Assembly: GCA_021772835.1 (NCBI GenBank)
Contig: JAJFLE010000084.1
Coordinates: 1 to 64,000, forward strand
Source: Mariprofundus sp.
GTDB taxonomy: Bacteria > Pseudomonadota > Zetaproteobacteria > Mariprofundales > Mariprofundaceae
Reading direction: 5' to 3'
DNA: 64,000 nucleotides
The notes beneath the pieces were generated by a model. That model worked only from the letters and a program-made list of their open reading frames with translations. It was not told the DNA's origin and ran no database searches. Positions 46,943 through 56,460 of this stretch are shown one piece after another; positions within the stretch are counted from its first letter, which is position 1, and every line of letters begins with the position of its first letter. Made by a program: the position numbers and the translations under genes.

Positions 46943-48370
46943 TTAAACTTCCTGTTTGGCTCTGTTTTCACCCTTGCCTATGGTGAGAAGGTCCCAGACC
47001 AGCAATACAATCCCCATCGCTGTGACAACACCGAATACCATGCGCCAGTTCATACCCTGAATAAACCACGGGTGAACCTGAGCAACAAAATAACCCTGCC
47101 ATGTTGATCCTTCGATAGCGCGCTCAATGAACGACTGCTCGTAACCGGCAATCAGCAGCGCCATGGTCATGCCGAGCACACCACCGTTCAGCAGCCCCAG
47201 TGCCCACTTCCATTTCCAGCCATTACCGGCAAGTCCACCTGACATCCAGACTCCACCGCGCCACTGCTGAACGGCAATATAAAAGACAGCAATAACGATT
47301 GTCGCATAAGCGCCGAAGAAAGCGAGGTGCCCGTGCGATGCAGTCCACTGTGTACCGTGGGTATAGAGATTAATTTGCGGCAGCGTATGCATGAAACCCC
47401 ATACACCTGCACCAAAGAAGTTGCCGAAAGTGTGTGCAATCAGCCAGGCCATAGCCGGATGGTTGGCGGCTTTAAACTTATGTGCGCCCGAGTCGTAGAC
47501 CGAATGAACGACCATCGCCACCAGCGGAACCGGTTCCAGTGCCGAGAAGAAGCCGCCGATAGAGAGCCAGTACTCGGGCGTACCGATCCAGAAGTAGTGA
47601 TGACCGAGACCGAGGATGCCTGAGCCGAACATCAGCGCCACTTCGATATACAGCCAGGTGGTAACGATCTGACGGCGCGCACCCAGCAGTTTGATCAGGC
47701 CCCAGGCCATGATGCAGCCCACCAGAACTTCCCAGGTTGCCTCCACCCACAAATGGATCACCCACCACCACCAGAACTGGTCTACAGAAATATTGGTGGT
47801 GTAAAACATACCGGCCAGATATATGCCAGCCAGCGCTACCAGGTCAAGAATCAACACACCGCTGATACCGCTCCAGCGCCCCTTCATGAAGGTGGCTGCC
47901 GCGTTATAAAAGAAGATCAGCATACAAACGACGATGCCTATGTCAGCCCAGCGGGGCGCTTCGATATATTCGCGCCCCTCATTAACGAACCAGCGGGTGA
48001 AATCATCACCAGGGCCCACCTGTATGAACAAATAGACCAGGACTACGACGGTGACCGCAGAAGTTAACAACCAGAAGGCGAGGTTGCCAAGTTTCAGGCC
48101 TACGGTTTCCACCCCCGCCTCATCCTCCAGCAGCCAGTAGATCGAACCCATGAAACCCATCAACAGCCAGACCACCATGGCATTGATATGCACCATACGG
48201 GTAACGTTGAAATCCAGCACGTTAAAAAAGAGATCCGGCATAATGAACTGCATACCGGCTATAAGACCGAACAGGATCTGCGCCACAAACAGTATGACCG
48301 CAACGCTGAAATATTTTACGGCAAGTTTCTGCCCACCGTTGAGATTGTTGTTATCCAATACTCCGAGCAT
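46943..48370 (-). CDS. norB: nitric oxide reductase large subunit (cNOR)
   Basis: NorB is the haem b/b3-FeB catalytic subunit that reduces 2 NO to N2O. The 475-residue, 12-helix protein has the haem-copper-oxidase-type His ligands in RMVHINAMVVWLLMGF, the HLWVEATWEVLVG block (FeB His and active-site Glu) and HHYFWIG. GAGVWGFMHTLP and ASHGHLAFFG carry further His ligands. It lacks the N-terminal quinol-oxidising extension of qNor, consistent with NorC upstream. The start has AGGAGGG, overlapping the norC end. Confidence 0.95.
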   Translation of the reverse strand: MLGVLDNNNLNGGQKLAVKYFSVAVILFVAQILFGLIAGMQFIMPDLFFNVLDFNVTRMVHINAMVVWLLMGFMGSIYWLLEDEAGVETVGLKLGNLAFWLLTSAVTVVVLVYLFIQVGPGDDFTRWFVNEGREYIEAPRWADIGIVVCMLIFFYNAAATFMKGRWSGISGVLILDLVALAGIYLAGMFYTTNISVDQFWWWWVIHLWVEATWEVLVGCIMAWGLIKLLGARRQIVTTWLYIEVALMFGSGILGLGHHYFWIGTPEYWLSIGGFFSALEPVPLVAMVVHSVYDSGAHKFKAANHPAMAWLIAHTFGNFFGAGVWGFMHTLPQINLYTHGTQWTASHGHLAFFGAYATIVIAVFYIAVQQWRGGVWMSGGLAGNGWKWKWALGLLNGGVLGMTMALLIAGYEQSFIERAIEGSTWQGYFVAQVHPWFIQGMNWRMVFGVVTAMGIVLLVWDLLTIGKGENRAKQEV

Positions 48371-48373
48371 GAT

Positions 48374-48964
48374 TCAGCCCTCCTGATCAATGGGTTTGAA
48401 ATTGTAAGGGAAACCGTTGGTATCAATCGAGGACATCCATTTCAGGAAAGCTATAATGGCTTGCGCTTCTTGTTCGCTGATATTCATGTTCGGCATCTTG
48501 CGCCCCGAGTCGTTCATGTAATTGCTTACCGGGTCCATCAGGAAATTGACCATCATGCTTTCGCGGGTACTGCTATCACCCCAGGCCGGGTCCAGCCATG
48601 CTTTGGTCAGATCGGGGGCATAATAAGCACCGTTACCGAGCAGGGTATGACAATTCATGCAGTTGCGTCCCTGGGTGATTTTTTTACCCCAGGTGACCAG
48701 CGCTTCTGCCTCTTCCTCATTTAGCGTATTGCCGAACAGCGGCTGTGCCTGACCAATCACCGGCACCTGAAAATTTCGCTCTTTATTGAAAACATAATCG
48801 ATACGCTGATTGATCACACTGTAGGCAGGCACACGTTCACTGCCTACCGATATTTTGGGGATCGTGTCGAAGGTCAGCAGAATAAGAACGAGCGTCATCG
48901 AGGCGGTCACCCATACGGCTGACTTGCGCCAGAAATTTTCGTTTGCCCACCATTTGGATGTCAT
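48374..48964 (-). CDS. norC: nitric oxide reductase cytochrome c subunit
   Basis: NorC passes electrons from periplasmic cytochromes to NorB. An N-terminal membrane anchor (about 15-33) precedes a periplasmic domain with one haem c site, GRNCMNCHTLLGNGAYYAPDL, the typical NorC context, and a Met ligand in the GRKMPNMNIS region. It has 196 residues, longer than classic NorC (about 150), with an extra segment of about 40 residues (TIPKISVGSERVPAYSVINQ onward) before the haem site. The GGAGGT ribosome site precedes it. It sits between the small membrane protein and norB. Confidence 0.93.
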   Translation of the reverse strand: MTSKWWANENFWRKSAVWVTASMTLVLILLTFDTIPKISVGSERVPAYSVINQRIDYVFNKERNFQVPVIGQAQPLFGNTLNEEEAEALVTWGKKITQGRNCMNCHTLLGNGAYYAPDLTKAWLDPAWGDSSTRESMMVNFLMDPVSNYMNDSGRKMPNMNISEQEAQAIIAFLKWMSSIDTNGFPYNFKPIDQEG

Positions 48965-48981
48965 GAGGAAACCTCCGTAGT

Positions 48982-49302
48982 TTAATCAGAATTGAATTTG
49001 GCTTCGGCTTCGTTGTGCGTATCGCGACTAAGCAGCCAGATGCCATGCGGCGCGAGCAGATATCCGACAAGCATGACCACGGTGATAAGATTCCAGAAAC
49101 CGTCAAAATGCATGGCCTCAGCAAGAACCAATACGGCTATAACGAGCAGTGCGTACACACCGTATGCAGCTGCGATAAAATTGCGACTACCCCTGAGCCT
49201 GCCCCAGGCCAGAAACAGGGCATAAATCGCACCGAACACGATAACCAGTGCGCCTGAAAAGAACGCTGCAAAAAAGTCCTGCATTTCAACCGGGTCAATC
49301 AT
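48982..49302 (-). CDS. small membrane protein of the nor operon
   Basis: A 106-residue protein with three predicted helices (about 10-32, 42-62 and 70-92). It is preceded by GAGGTG and is the first gene behind the FNR-type promoter, 17 bases before norC. I do not recognise a named family. Its place as the leading gene of a norCB operon suggests a role in assembly or stability of the reductase, which is inference only. No haem-binding or metal motif is visible beyond single His residues (MHFDG, APHGI). Confidence 0.7.
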   Translation of the reverse strand: MIDPVEMQDFFAAFFSGALVIVFGAIYALFLAWGRLRGSRNFIAAAYGVYALLVIAVLVLAEAMHFDGFWNLITVVMLVGYLLAPHGIWLLSRDTHNEAEAKFNSD

Positions 49303-49333
49303 TGCGCCACCTCACCCTGATATTTCGACCCTC

Positions 49334-49375
49334 ATTGTATGTAGGTATTGATATGGATACCTTGATCTAAATCAA
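49334..49375 (-). promoter_or_regulatory. FNR/DNR-dependent promoter of the nor operon
   Basis: TTGAT-CTAA-ATCAA (49362-49375) is a perfect FNR/DNR site. On the minus strand TACAAT (49339-49334) makes a -10. If transcription starts about 7 bases beyond the -10, the site centre is at -41.5, the standard class II activator position. Confidence 0.85.
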
Positions 49376-49486
49376 TATTTAGCAACTAAGTCGATGTATT
49401 TAGCAACAGCTGATTACTCTCTTCAGAATAAATCATCATGACGCAATAGTCAAAATTGATGGCTGCAGGATTCGCTTTGCGGCATC

Positions 49487-52400
49487 ATGCGCCCCCCCAT
49501 GAACATCACAGTAGAGAGTCATAAAAAAAACGAAGCGACGCTCGCTTCTGAACAACTGACCGGACTGGCATGGCAGCTGGCCGAGCTGGCACGAGAGAAC
49601 CGCATGTCCGTCTGGATATGTCCCGATCTGCGCAGTTATCGCCAGCTGGTTGAAGAGATCGCATTTTTTCTGCAGGACAGTACCCAACTGCTGTGGCGCT
49701 TCCCTGCCTGGGAAGTGTTACCTTATGACCGGGTTTCACCCCATCACTCCATCGTAGGGGAGCGTTTTTCCACGCTAGGGCGCCTGCTCTCCACCCCGAA
49801 TCCGAAAGGACTGCTCATCACCTCTTTGCCTGCATGGCTGCACCGAATTGCCCCACCTGAATCTGTAGCGACGCATGTCTGGCAACTCAAACGTGGCCAG
49901 CAATTTGACATCAGCAACCTTAAATTACGTCTGGCCGAGGCTGGCATGATGCCCGCTGAAAGAGTACTTGCACCCGGTGAGTTTGCCGCCCGTGGTGGCC
50001 TGCTGGATATCTGGCCAGCAACAGAAACAACTCCTCTGCGCATTGATATGTTTGGTGACGATATCGAATCCATACGCCGCTTTGATCCGGAAACGCAACG
50101 CTCATCCGATGAACTGCAGGCTTTCACTTCAGTGCCTGTGCGTGAAGTGATTCTTGATAAGCCGGGCCAGGAAACATTTATCGCAGCATTCCGCGCCCGT
50201 TTCCCGCAGCTGCGCAAACACCCGATGCTCAGTGCTGTACAAGCCGGACGCCCGCATCCTGGCATTGAGGCACTGCTGCCGCTGGCCTATGCACAGACTG
50301 CCCGCCTGCCTGATTATCTGCCGGAAGATGTCACTATATTCGGTGATAAAAGCATTGAGATGCAGCGGCAGCTGTTCGCCGGACAGGTAAGAGCCCAGTT
50401 CGAAATGGTGCGTACAAGCTCAGAGCCCAGTATAAGCCCTCAGGAACTGTATGCTGTTGAAACACCGATAAAGACAAGACCCCTCACCATTTCCGACATC
50501 GAAGCAGCCCCCGGCATTGCAGATTTCTCGGATGCGAAACAACCGCTGCATGCCCTGCGTATTTCCCTGCAGGAGAAACTGAGCAAAGGTTGGAAAATCG
50601 CGCTCATTGCTCATGGGCTCGGGCAGCAGGAGCGCATGCTTGAAGCCGCGCTTTCTCTGTCCGGACAGATTGGCGAAGAGCACCCATGCAACAAAAACCT
50701 GCCGCAACTGAGCAGCTGCATCGGCTTTCTTGATGCAGGCTTTGCCATCAACAAAAGCAAACTACTGCTGCTCACCGGTCGTGAATTGCTCGGGCAACGC
50801 CTGCCGCGCAAACGCAGCAGTCGTACCACTGTGTTGCACAGTGATATCTTCTCCAGCCTGGCCGAGCTAAAAAATGGTGATCCTGTCGTTCATGAGGATC
50901 ACGGCGTTGGCCGCTACCAGGGCCTGGAAACCATGGGCGATGAAGATGGCGATGGAGAACAATTCGCCGACTTCATCAAAATTGAATATGCCGATAAAGC
51001 CTGCGTGTATGTGCCGGTGGAAGAGCTGGCACGCTTGCACCGCTACAGCGGAGATGATTCACCGCAGCTGAACAAGCTGGGTTCCGAAAAATGGAAGCGC
51101 ACACGCGAACGCGTCAAACACGATCTGCTGGCCATGGCACATGAGTTAATCGATATTGAAGCCGAACGCACCAGCGCCCGCCGCCCGGCCCGCAAGCTCG
51201 AAGGTGCTCTGCAAGATGCATATGAAGAGTTTGTGGCTCGCTTCCCGTTTGAAGAAACCGATGATCAGGCTGAGGCTATTGATGCTATTATAGCCGATCT
51301 TGCACGTGACAAACCTATGGATCGTGTGGTCTGCGGTGACGTGGGGTTCGGTAAAACGGAAGTGGCCATGCGGGCAGCTTTTGTGGTTGCCGAATCGGGA
51401 CATCAGGTGGCTATACTGGCGCCAACCACAGTGCTGGCCAACCAGCACTTTGCCAGCCTCTCCGAACGCTTTGCCAGCACCGGTCTGAAAGTAGCCATGA
51501 TCTCACGCCTGCAGGGCAAAAAAGATACTGATCGCATTTGCCGTGAACTGGCAGGAGGAGACGTCCGCGTCATTGTCGGCACGCACCGTCTGCTTTCCGA
51601 CCAATTCAAATTTGCCGACCTCGGCATGGTCATTGTCGATGAAGAGCAGCGTTTTGGTGTTAAACACAAACAGAAATTGAAATCTCTGCATGCCAGCGTT
51701 GACCTGCTCACACTGACCGCCACACCTATTCCACGCACCCTGCATCAGACATTGTCGGGTTTACGCTCGGTATCCATTATCAGCACACCTCCGGCCGAGC
51801 GTGAAGCGATTCGCACCATGGTTTCAAGTTTTGACCGCCATCTCGCTGCTGAAGCCATACGCCGTGAACTCTACCGGGGCGGTCAGGTCTATTATCTGCA
51901 CAACCATGTCAAAAGCATCAACCGCATCGCCGAGCGCATTCGTGAGGATGTGCCGGAAGCCGAAATCGGTATTGCTCACGGACAAATGAGTCCGGCAGAA
52001 CTGGATCGCCAGATGCTGGCATTTTATGAGGGACGCCTGCATATCCTCGTCTGCACAACCATCATTGAATCCGGCCTTGATGTACCCAATGCCAACACCC
52101 TGATTGTCGAACGTGCCGATCTGCTGGGATTGTCGCAGCTGCATCAGATCAGGGGACGCGTCGGACGCAGTCATCGTCAGGCCTATGCCTACATGTTCAC
52201 GCCCGATGCACGCGCCATGACTGCTGATGCCCGCGAGCGCCTGCAGGCCATTGCCGAGCACACAGAACTTGGTGCCGGTTTCCTGCTGGCCAGACAGGAC
52301 ATGGAAATTCGCGGCGCGGGTAACCTGCTCGGAGCTGAACAGAGCGGCAAGATCGAGGAAATTGGCCTGGACCTGTATATGGAGATGCTCAGCGAAGCCG

Positions 52401-52876
52401 TCTCGGAAGCACGTGGAGAATGCGCCAAACCTAAACAGAGCACCGACATGCATCTCGGCATCAATGCCATCCTGCCACCGGCATATGTGCCGCAGCCGGG
52501 CGAGCGCTTGAACCTCTACCGTCGCATTTCACGTGCCGCCGATGACGCTCGGATCACCCTGCTGTTTGAGGAGATGACAGATCGTTTCGGCAGTATGCCT
52601 GATGAATCGAAATTCTGTCTGGAACAGCAGCGTATCCGCTGGCGTGCATCTGAACTGTTTCTCTCAGCAATCAAGACAAGTTCTCTGGGCCTGAGAATTC
52701 AGTTCACTGCAGAGTCGCAAATTGATGCGGGTAAGATGATTCAACGTGTACAGCAAGATCCGCACCGCTTTCGTCTGACTCCGGACGGCAACCTTACACT
52801 ACTGCATCGCACAGATGACCAGCGACAACGGCTGAAAGACTGCATTGCCTTTCTCGATGAATTAATCAAAAACTGA
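49487..52876 (+). CDS. mfd: transcription-repair coupling factor
   Basis: Mfd removes stalled RNA polymerase and recruits UvrA. The 1129-residue protein has the UvrB-homology region (about 15-330: [20 protein letters not shown]), the RNA-polymerase-interacting domain ([19 protein letters not shown]), a RecG-like SF2 motor with Walker [16 protein letters not shown] and DEEQRFG, the TRG motif region, and the C-terminal UvrA-binding domain. All appear intact. The start could be 49487 or the ATG at 49499, neither with a strong ribosome site. It is divergent from the nor operon. Confidence 0.95.
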   Translation: MRPPMNITVESHKKNEATLASEQLTGLAWQLAELARENRMSVWICPDLRSYRQLVEEIAFFLQDSTQLLWRFPAWEVLPYDRVSPHHSIVGERFSTLGRLLSTPNPKGLLITSLPAWLHRIAPPESVATHVWQLKRGQQFDISNLKLRLAEAGMMPAERVLAPGEFAARGGLLDIWPATETTPLRIDMFGDDIESIRRFDPETQRSSDELQAFTSVPVREVILDKPGQETFIAAFRARFPQLRKHPMLSAVQAGRPHPGIEALLPLAYAQTARLPDYLPEDVTIFGDKSIEMQRQLFAGQVRAQFEMVRTSSEPSISPQELYAVETPIKTRPLTISDIEAAPGIADFSDAKQPLHALRISLQEKLSKGWKIALIAHGLGQQERMLEAALSLSGQIGEEHPCNKNLPQLSSCIGFLDAGFAINKSKLLLLTGRELLGQRLPRKRSSRTTVLHSDIFSSLAELKNGDPVVHEDHGVGRYQGLETMGDEDGDGEQFADFIKIEYADKACVYVPVEELARLHRYSGDDSPQLNKLGSEKWKRTRERVKHDLLAMAHELIDIEAERTSARRPARKLEGALQDAYEEFVARFPFEETDDQAEAIDAIIADLARDKPMDRVVCGDVGFGKTEVAMRAAFVVAESGHQVAILAPTTVLANQHFASLSERFASTGLKVAMISRLQGKKDTDRICRELAGGDVRVIVGTHRLLSDQFKFADLGMVIVDEEQRFGVKHKQKLKSLHASVDLLTLTATPIPRTLHQTLSGLRSVSIISTPPAEREAIRTMVSSFDRHLAAEAIRRELYRGGQVYYLHNHVKSINRIAERIREDVPEAEIGIAHGQMSPAELDRQMLAFYEGRLHILVCTTIIESGLDVPNANTLIVERADLLGLSQLHQIRGRVGRSHRQAYAYMFTPDARAMTADARERLQAIAEHTELGAGFLLARQDMEIRGAGNLLGAEQSGKIEEIGLDLYMEMLSEAVSEARGECAKPKQSTDMHLGINAILPPAYVPQPGERLNLYRRISRAADDARITLLFEEMTDRFGSMPDESKFCLEQQRIRWRASELFLSAIKTSSLGLRIQFTAESQIDAGKMIQRVQQDPHRFRLTPDGNLTLLHRTDDQRQRLKDCIAFLDELIKN

Positions 52877-52877
52877 T

Positions 52878-52968
52878 TTTTCCACCGCAAAGTACGCAAA
52901 GTTCCGCAAAGGAATACATACATATTTTCCGGTTTCCTTTGCGCAACTTTGCGTCCTCTGCGGTAAAA
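52878..52968. repeat. TTTTACCGCAGAG palindromic dispersed element
   Basis: The arms are long and nearly complementary: CCGCAAAGTACGCAAAGTTC and CGCAAAGGAA at the left, TTTCCTTTGCGCAACTTTGC and GTCCTCTGCGGTAAAA at the right. Only a few mismatches occur over about 36 bp. It fills the mfd-serB spacer and is the best-preserved hairpin of the CACCGCA family in this window. Confidence 0.75.
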
Positions 52969-53008
52969 TCTTTTGAATTCAGCCTGAAGCTTGGCAGCAT
53001 GGCGAACT

Positions 53009-53668
53009 ATGACGAATCAACGCCCCACTCTTTCACAACCCGGCCTGCTGTTTATGGATATGGACTCCACACTAATCCAGTGCGAGTGTATTGATGAGAT
53101 CGCCGATTTTCTCGGTATCAAACAACAGATTTCAGAAATCACCGAACGTGCCATGCGCGGAGAACTCGATTTTTCCGCATCACTGACGGAGCGTGTGCAA
53201 CTGCTGGCAGGGCTGGATGCGAGTGTGCTTGAGCGTGTTTATCTTGAGCGCATCAAACTCACCGATGGTGCCGAGAACCTGATCAAAACCGTGCAGAGCC
53301 ACGGCTGGAAAGTGGGACTGGTATCCGGCGGTTTCACCTATTTCACCGACAAGTTCAAAGAGCGTCTGAATCTCGATTTCACCCGCTCTAATGTTTTGCA
53401 GATCCACAATGGTAAGCTGACCGGCTCAGTGCTGGGCGATATCGTTGATGCACAGAGCAAACGCCACAGCCTGCTTGAGCAAGCGGAAATACACAGCATT
53501 CCGATCTCGCAAACTGTCGCACTCGGTGATGGCGCCAATGACCTGCCGATGATTCATGCTGCTGGCCTGGGTATTGCCTTCCATGCCAAACCGAAAGTAC
53601 AGGCTGAAGCGCCCTATTGCATCAATGTCGGCCCGCTGGATCAAACGCTTGACCTTCTGAACCCCTGA
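53009..53668 (+). CDS. serB: phosphoserine phosphatase
   Basis: SerB catalyses the last step of serine synthesis. The HAD motifs are DMDSTLIQCECIDEIAD (motif I with SerB-specific ECIDE), GLVSGGFTYF (motif II) and ALGDGANDLPMI (motif IV). The start at ATG 53009 gives 219 residues; it lacks the N-terminal ACT-like extension of E. coli SerB. The track start at TTG 52991 is less likely. It lies between two palindromic elements. Confidence 0.95.
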   Translation: MTNQRPTLSQPGLLFMDMDSTLIQCECIDEIADFLGIKQQISEITERAMRGELDFSASLTERVQLLAGLDASVLERVYLERIKLTDGAENLIKTVQSHGWKVGLVSGGFTYFTDKFKERLNLDFTRSNVLQIHNGKLTGSVLGDIVDAQSKRHSLLEQAEIHSIPISQTVALGDGANDLPMIHAAGLGIAFHAKPKVQAEAPYCINVGPLDQTLDLLNP

Positions 53669-53672
53669 AGAA

Positions 53673-53800
53673 ACGCTGATTCATTCAGCTTCGTGTCCTG
53701 ACCATTTCGCACGAAGCGAAATGGTACGATTCTCAGGAATCGAAGGTGAACCCCATGGACGTGGTGAAGATTTATTGCATGGATCGCAATAAGTCAGCGT
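53673..53800. repeat. multi-hairpin element with ACGCTGA ends
   Basis: This 128-bp element is bounded by ACGCTGA and TCAGCGT. Inside are GCTGA-TTCAT-TCAGC, the perfect 10-bp stem ACCATTTCGC / GCGAAATGGT, CGATTC-TCAG-GAATCG and ATTGC...GCAAT. It lies between the convergent serB and DUF455 genes. The ends match the palindrome at 20772-20809, so it may be a non-autonomous mobile repeat. Confidence 0.65.
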
Positions 53801-53806
53801 CCCCCC

Positions 53807-54625
53807 CTAAGCTTTATCCTGCATCAATAGCTTAAGTTCTGTTTCTGAAAAACCAGCCTGTCTTCGCGCTACCACATTATAAGGACCCATCAAGCCTTTG
53901 GGATAATACGTTTCCAGCAATCGCATAAAGGTTTCAAGCGGTTTTTCGCCCCTCTGCTCACAACAGTAACGGAACCAGCGATTACCAACTTCCACATGAC
54001 CGATCTCATCGCGCAAAATAACATCGAGCAGACTCACGGCGTTCAAATCACCAGCCTGAGTCAATTTCTCCTGAATGCCCGGCGTGACATCCAGACCACG
54101 TGCTTCCAGCACCCGCGGCACCAGTGCCATGCGTACCAATACATCATGTGCAGTTTTTTCACACATTTCCCACAAACCACCATGCGCAACATAATCACCG
54201 TAATCTGCACCAAGATGACGCATATGAGCCCGGATCAGTTCAAAGTGATAAGCCTCTTCTTGGGCCACGCGCAACCAGTCACTGTAAAATTGCGCTGGCA
54301 TCTCGGCAAAACGCTGAATGGCATCCAGCGCCAGGTTAATTGCATTGAATTCAATATGGGCAATGGCGTGCATCATCACCGCACGCCCCTCTTGTGTGGC
54401 AAAGCCGCGCCTGGATAGCTTACCTGCGTGCTTCAGCAATGGCTTATCAGGCCTGCCCGGTTCAGCTACAGTCAGAGCTTCATGATGCACATCCAGCTTG
54501 AGCGAGCCTGCTGCCCACAATGCCGAAAGGCGCCGTACCAGCGCCAGCTTTTCATCAACACAGCTTTGCAGCAGACACTGGCGTGCCGCCGCCCTCATCT
54601 CATTCATTACTTGAGCATCTTCCAT
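53807..54625 (-). CDS. DUF455 ferritin-like protein
   Basis: A 272-residue protein of the ferritin-like DUF455 family. Paired metal-binding Glu/His motifs are visible: AHIEFNAINLALDA, QEEAYHFELIRAHMR and DEIGHVEVGNRW. This suggests a di-iron helical bundle, distantly like the tRNA hydroxylase MiaE; the reaction is unknown. The start at 54625 has GGAG 5 bases upstream; the TTG before it is the track start. It is divergent from hflD with only 20 bases between start codons. Confidence 0.85.
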   Translation of the reverse strand: MEDAQVMNEMRAAARQCLLQSCVDEKLALVRRLSALWAAGSLKLDVHHEALTVAEPGRPDKPLLKHAGKLSRRGFATQEGRAVMMHAIAHIEFNAINLALDAIQRFAEMPAQFYSDWLRVAQEEAYHFELIRAHMRHLGADYGDYVAHGGLWEMCEKTAHDVLVRMALVPRVLEARGLDVTPGIQEKLTQAGDLNAVSLLDVILRDEIGHVEVGNRWFRYCCEQRGEKPLETFMRLLETYYPKGLMGPYNVVARRQAGFSETELKLLMQDKA

Positions 54626-54645
54626 CAAATCTCCAGCATTAAGGC

Positions 54646-55317
54646 ATGTCCGAAACTAAACCTACTTCCAACCATTCATCGCATATCTCTGCAATGAGCC
54701 AGCGCGCCACCGCACTGGCTGCCATGATTCAGGCAGTCTATCTCGTTGACAGCATTGCACGCAAAGGTATGGCCGACGGGGATGATACCCGGGTGCTAAT
54801 GGAAAGTATTTTTTCACATGGCACACATGACACGGCCAAGCTTTATGGCGGACTAGCCAACCTGCACACGGGTCTACGCATCAGCAGCCAGATTCTGGGC
54901 GGCAAGGATCTGCCGCAAAGTAAAACATTGATGAGCTACTGTGCGGGGCTGCTGAGCATTGAAAGGCGACTGTCCAAACAGGTGGAAATGCGCACAAGTC
55001 TGACTCATGGTATGGCTCGCATTGAGAAACAGAAACAGTATTTTGGTGATGTCATGCATAACAACGTGATTGCAGCCATTGCCGACCTGTACGGCGAAAC
55101 CATCAGCACCATGAAGCCGCGCATTATTGTACGCGGCAAGACAGAACACCTTAGTCAGGCGGACAATACTCGTCGGGTTCGCGGCTTGTTACTGGCGGGT
55201 TTACGCGCTGCCCATATTTGGCGTGCAAATGGCGGCAGCCATTTAACACTGCTGTTAAGACGAAAGATGATACTTCGCGAGCTCGATCACCTTCAGCGCG
55301 CTATTGCGCTCGATTGA
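54646..55317 (+). CDS. hflD: HflD-type protein
   Basis: A 223-residue helical protein aligns with HflD: MIQAVYLVDSIARKG, YCAGLLSIERRLSKQ, and the C-terminal GLLLAGLRAAHIWRANGGS, which matches the conserved LLAGIRAAxLWxQxGG of E. coli HflD. HflD interacts with phage lambda CII and the inner membrane; its normal job is unclear. In enterobacteria it sits with mnmA and purB, which are absent here. The start is ATG 54646 with AAGG just before. Confidence 0.88.
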   Translation: MSETKPTSNHSSHISAMSQRATALAAMIQAVYLVDSIARKGMADGDDTRVLMESIFSHGTHDTAKLYGGLANLHTGLRISSQILGGKDLPQSKTLMSYCAGLLSIERRLSKQVEMRTSLTHGMARIEKQKQYFGDVMHNNVIAAIADLYGETISTMKPRIIVRGKTEHLSQADNTRRVRGLLLAGLRAAHIWRANGGSHLTLLLRRKMILRELDHLQRAIALD

Positions 55318-55370
55318 ACTCAATTTTATTACAACCCCGTATTTTCCACGCCTACCTGCACCCTAAAAAC

Positions 55371-55380
55371 ATGCTATAAT
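55371..55380 (+). promoter_or_regulatory. extended -10 promoter for the secreted-protein/OmpA pair
   Basis: ATGCTATAAT contains a perfect TATAAT with a TGN extension. No good -35 is seen, consistent with an extended -10 promoter. AAGGAGGAG follows before the ATG at 55412. Confidence 0.65.
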
Positions 55381-55411
55381 ATCGACACCTTAAAAAGGAG
55401 GAGAACTTATA

Positions 55412-55663
55412 ATGAAAATATTTTTATTATTATTTACGCTATTTGCGTTTTCCCTGCCAGCCAGTGCAGGTATGAACAGCATACAAGATAGAGCTGCAGC
55501 CGTTAAGACACAGACCGAGGGAAATAACGGTTACCACGCCCACCTTGCCCGCAAGCTGGCCAGCATCGCTGTTGAAGAAAAAGGTCAGTCTGATCTGCAC
55601 GCAGCCAAAGAGTTCATGAATATGGCTGAAGAACATGCGGCTCAGGCCGGAGGTGAAAAATGA
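55412..55663 (+). CDS. small secreted alpha-helical protein
   Basis: An 83-residue protein begins with a clear signal peptide (FLLLFTLFAFSLPASAG). The mature part of about 60 residues is charged and helical (HAHLARKLASIAVEEKGQSD, AAKEFMNMAEEHAAQAGG). A strong ribosome site AAGGAGGAG precedes it. It overlaps the OmpA lipoprotein start by 4 bases (ATGA), so the two are made together. I do not recognise a family. The Ala-rich mature region resembles the N-terminal half of the downstream OmpA protein, suggesting both work in the periplasm. Confidence 0.8.
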   Translation: MKIFLLLFTLFAFSLPASAGMNSIQDRAAAVKTQTEGNNGYHAHLARKLASIAVEEKGQSDLHAAKEFMNMAEEHAAQAGGEK

Positions 55664-56334
55664 TTAAACGTCTCGTTCTGATTGCCTCCACACTTTCCCT
55701 GGCAGCCTGTGCCGGTCACTCGATTGACACCGAACGCAGTGAGCTTTCTGAAGCCCGTGATGCGATTGCAGCATCCAAAGCGGCCGGTGGTGAAAAATGC
55801 GCACCAAAACTTCAGGCTGAAGCTGTAGCTGCCTACTACTGGGCCGCTCACGAATTGACTGAGACAGGTTACCATGCTGAAGAAAATGCCGAACTGATCG
55901 CCCGGGCAACCTCCAAAGCGAAAGCGGCTAAAGCTGCAGCCGGAAAAAATTGCGCTCCTCCACCCAAGCCCAAACCAGCTGCGCCCGCACCTGTTGAAAT
56001 CATCAAACTCGATGGCATCAACTTCCCGCATGACAGCGCTGAGCTGACGCCGGCATCCATCGCCAGACTCGACAAGGCAGTTGCCACACTGAACAGTCGC
56101 TCCAAGATCAGTGTTGAAGTAGCTGCCCATACCGACAGTTCCGGCAAAGACAGCTACAATCAGGCACTGTCTGATCGTCGTGCAACCAGTGTGATGAACT
56201 ATCTGGTATCAAAGGGCATTGCTGCCGACAGATTAAGCTCGAAAGGTTATGGTGAAACACAGCCTATCGTAAGCAATAAAACCAGCGATGGTCGCGCACA
56301 AAATCGTCGCGTTGAACTTCGCGTCATGAACTAA
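55660..56334 (+). CDS. OmpA/Pal-family peptidoglycan-associated lipoprotein
   Basis: A 224-residue lipoprotein (VLIASTLSLAACAGHS, lipobox LAAC). A helical, Ala/Glu/Lys-rich segment follows (about 20-95) with two Cys residues (GEKCAPK and KNCAPPP) that might form a disulphide, then a Pro/Ala linker. A C-terminal OmpA domain (about 115-224) carries the peptidoglycan-binding motif around AHTDSSGKDSYNQALSDRR. It probably tethers the outer membrane to the cell wall. It is co-translated with the small secreted protein and ends at an intrinsic terminator. Confidence 0.9.
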   Translation: MIKRLVLIASTLSLAACAGHSIDTERSELSEARDAIAASKAAGGEKCAPKLQAEAVAAYYWAAHELTETGYHAEENAELIARATSKAKAAKAAAGKNCAPPPKPKPAAPAPVEIIKLDGINFPHDSAELTPASIARLDKAVATLNSRSKISVEVAAHTDSSGKDSYNQALSDRRATSVMNYLVSKGIAADRLSSKGYGETQPIVSNKTSDGRAQNRRVELRVMN

Positions 56335-56360
56335 ACAGTCTCTAACGAGACGTTCATTCG

Positions 56361-56392
56361 ATACGGGTCGCATGTTGCGGCCCGTATTTTTT
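56361..56392 (+). terminator. terminator of the OmpA lipoprotein gene
   Basis: The stem ATACGGGTCGCA / TGCGGCCCGTAT (one G-T pair) with loop TGT is followed by TTTTT. Confidence 0.9.
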
Positions 56393-56460
56393 CACACGTG
56401 GGCTTGCCTTGCACTCATTGTCACGGCTACTAGAGTGCCGTTCCCAACAGGAGTATGCCC

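Noticed and set aside
51824-52453. 209-residue minus-strand ORF inside mfd
   Set aside because: Antisense to well-conserved helicase motifs, with no start signals or recognisable domain.
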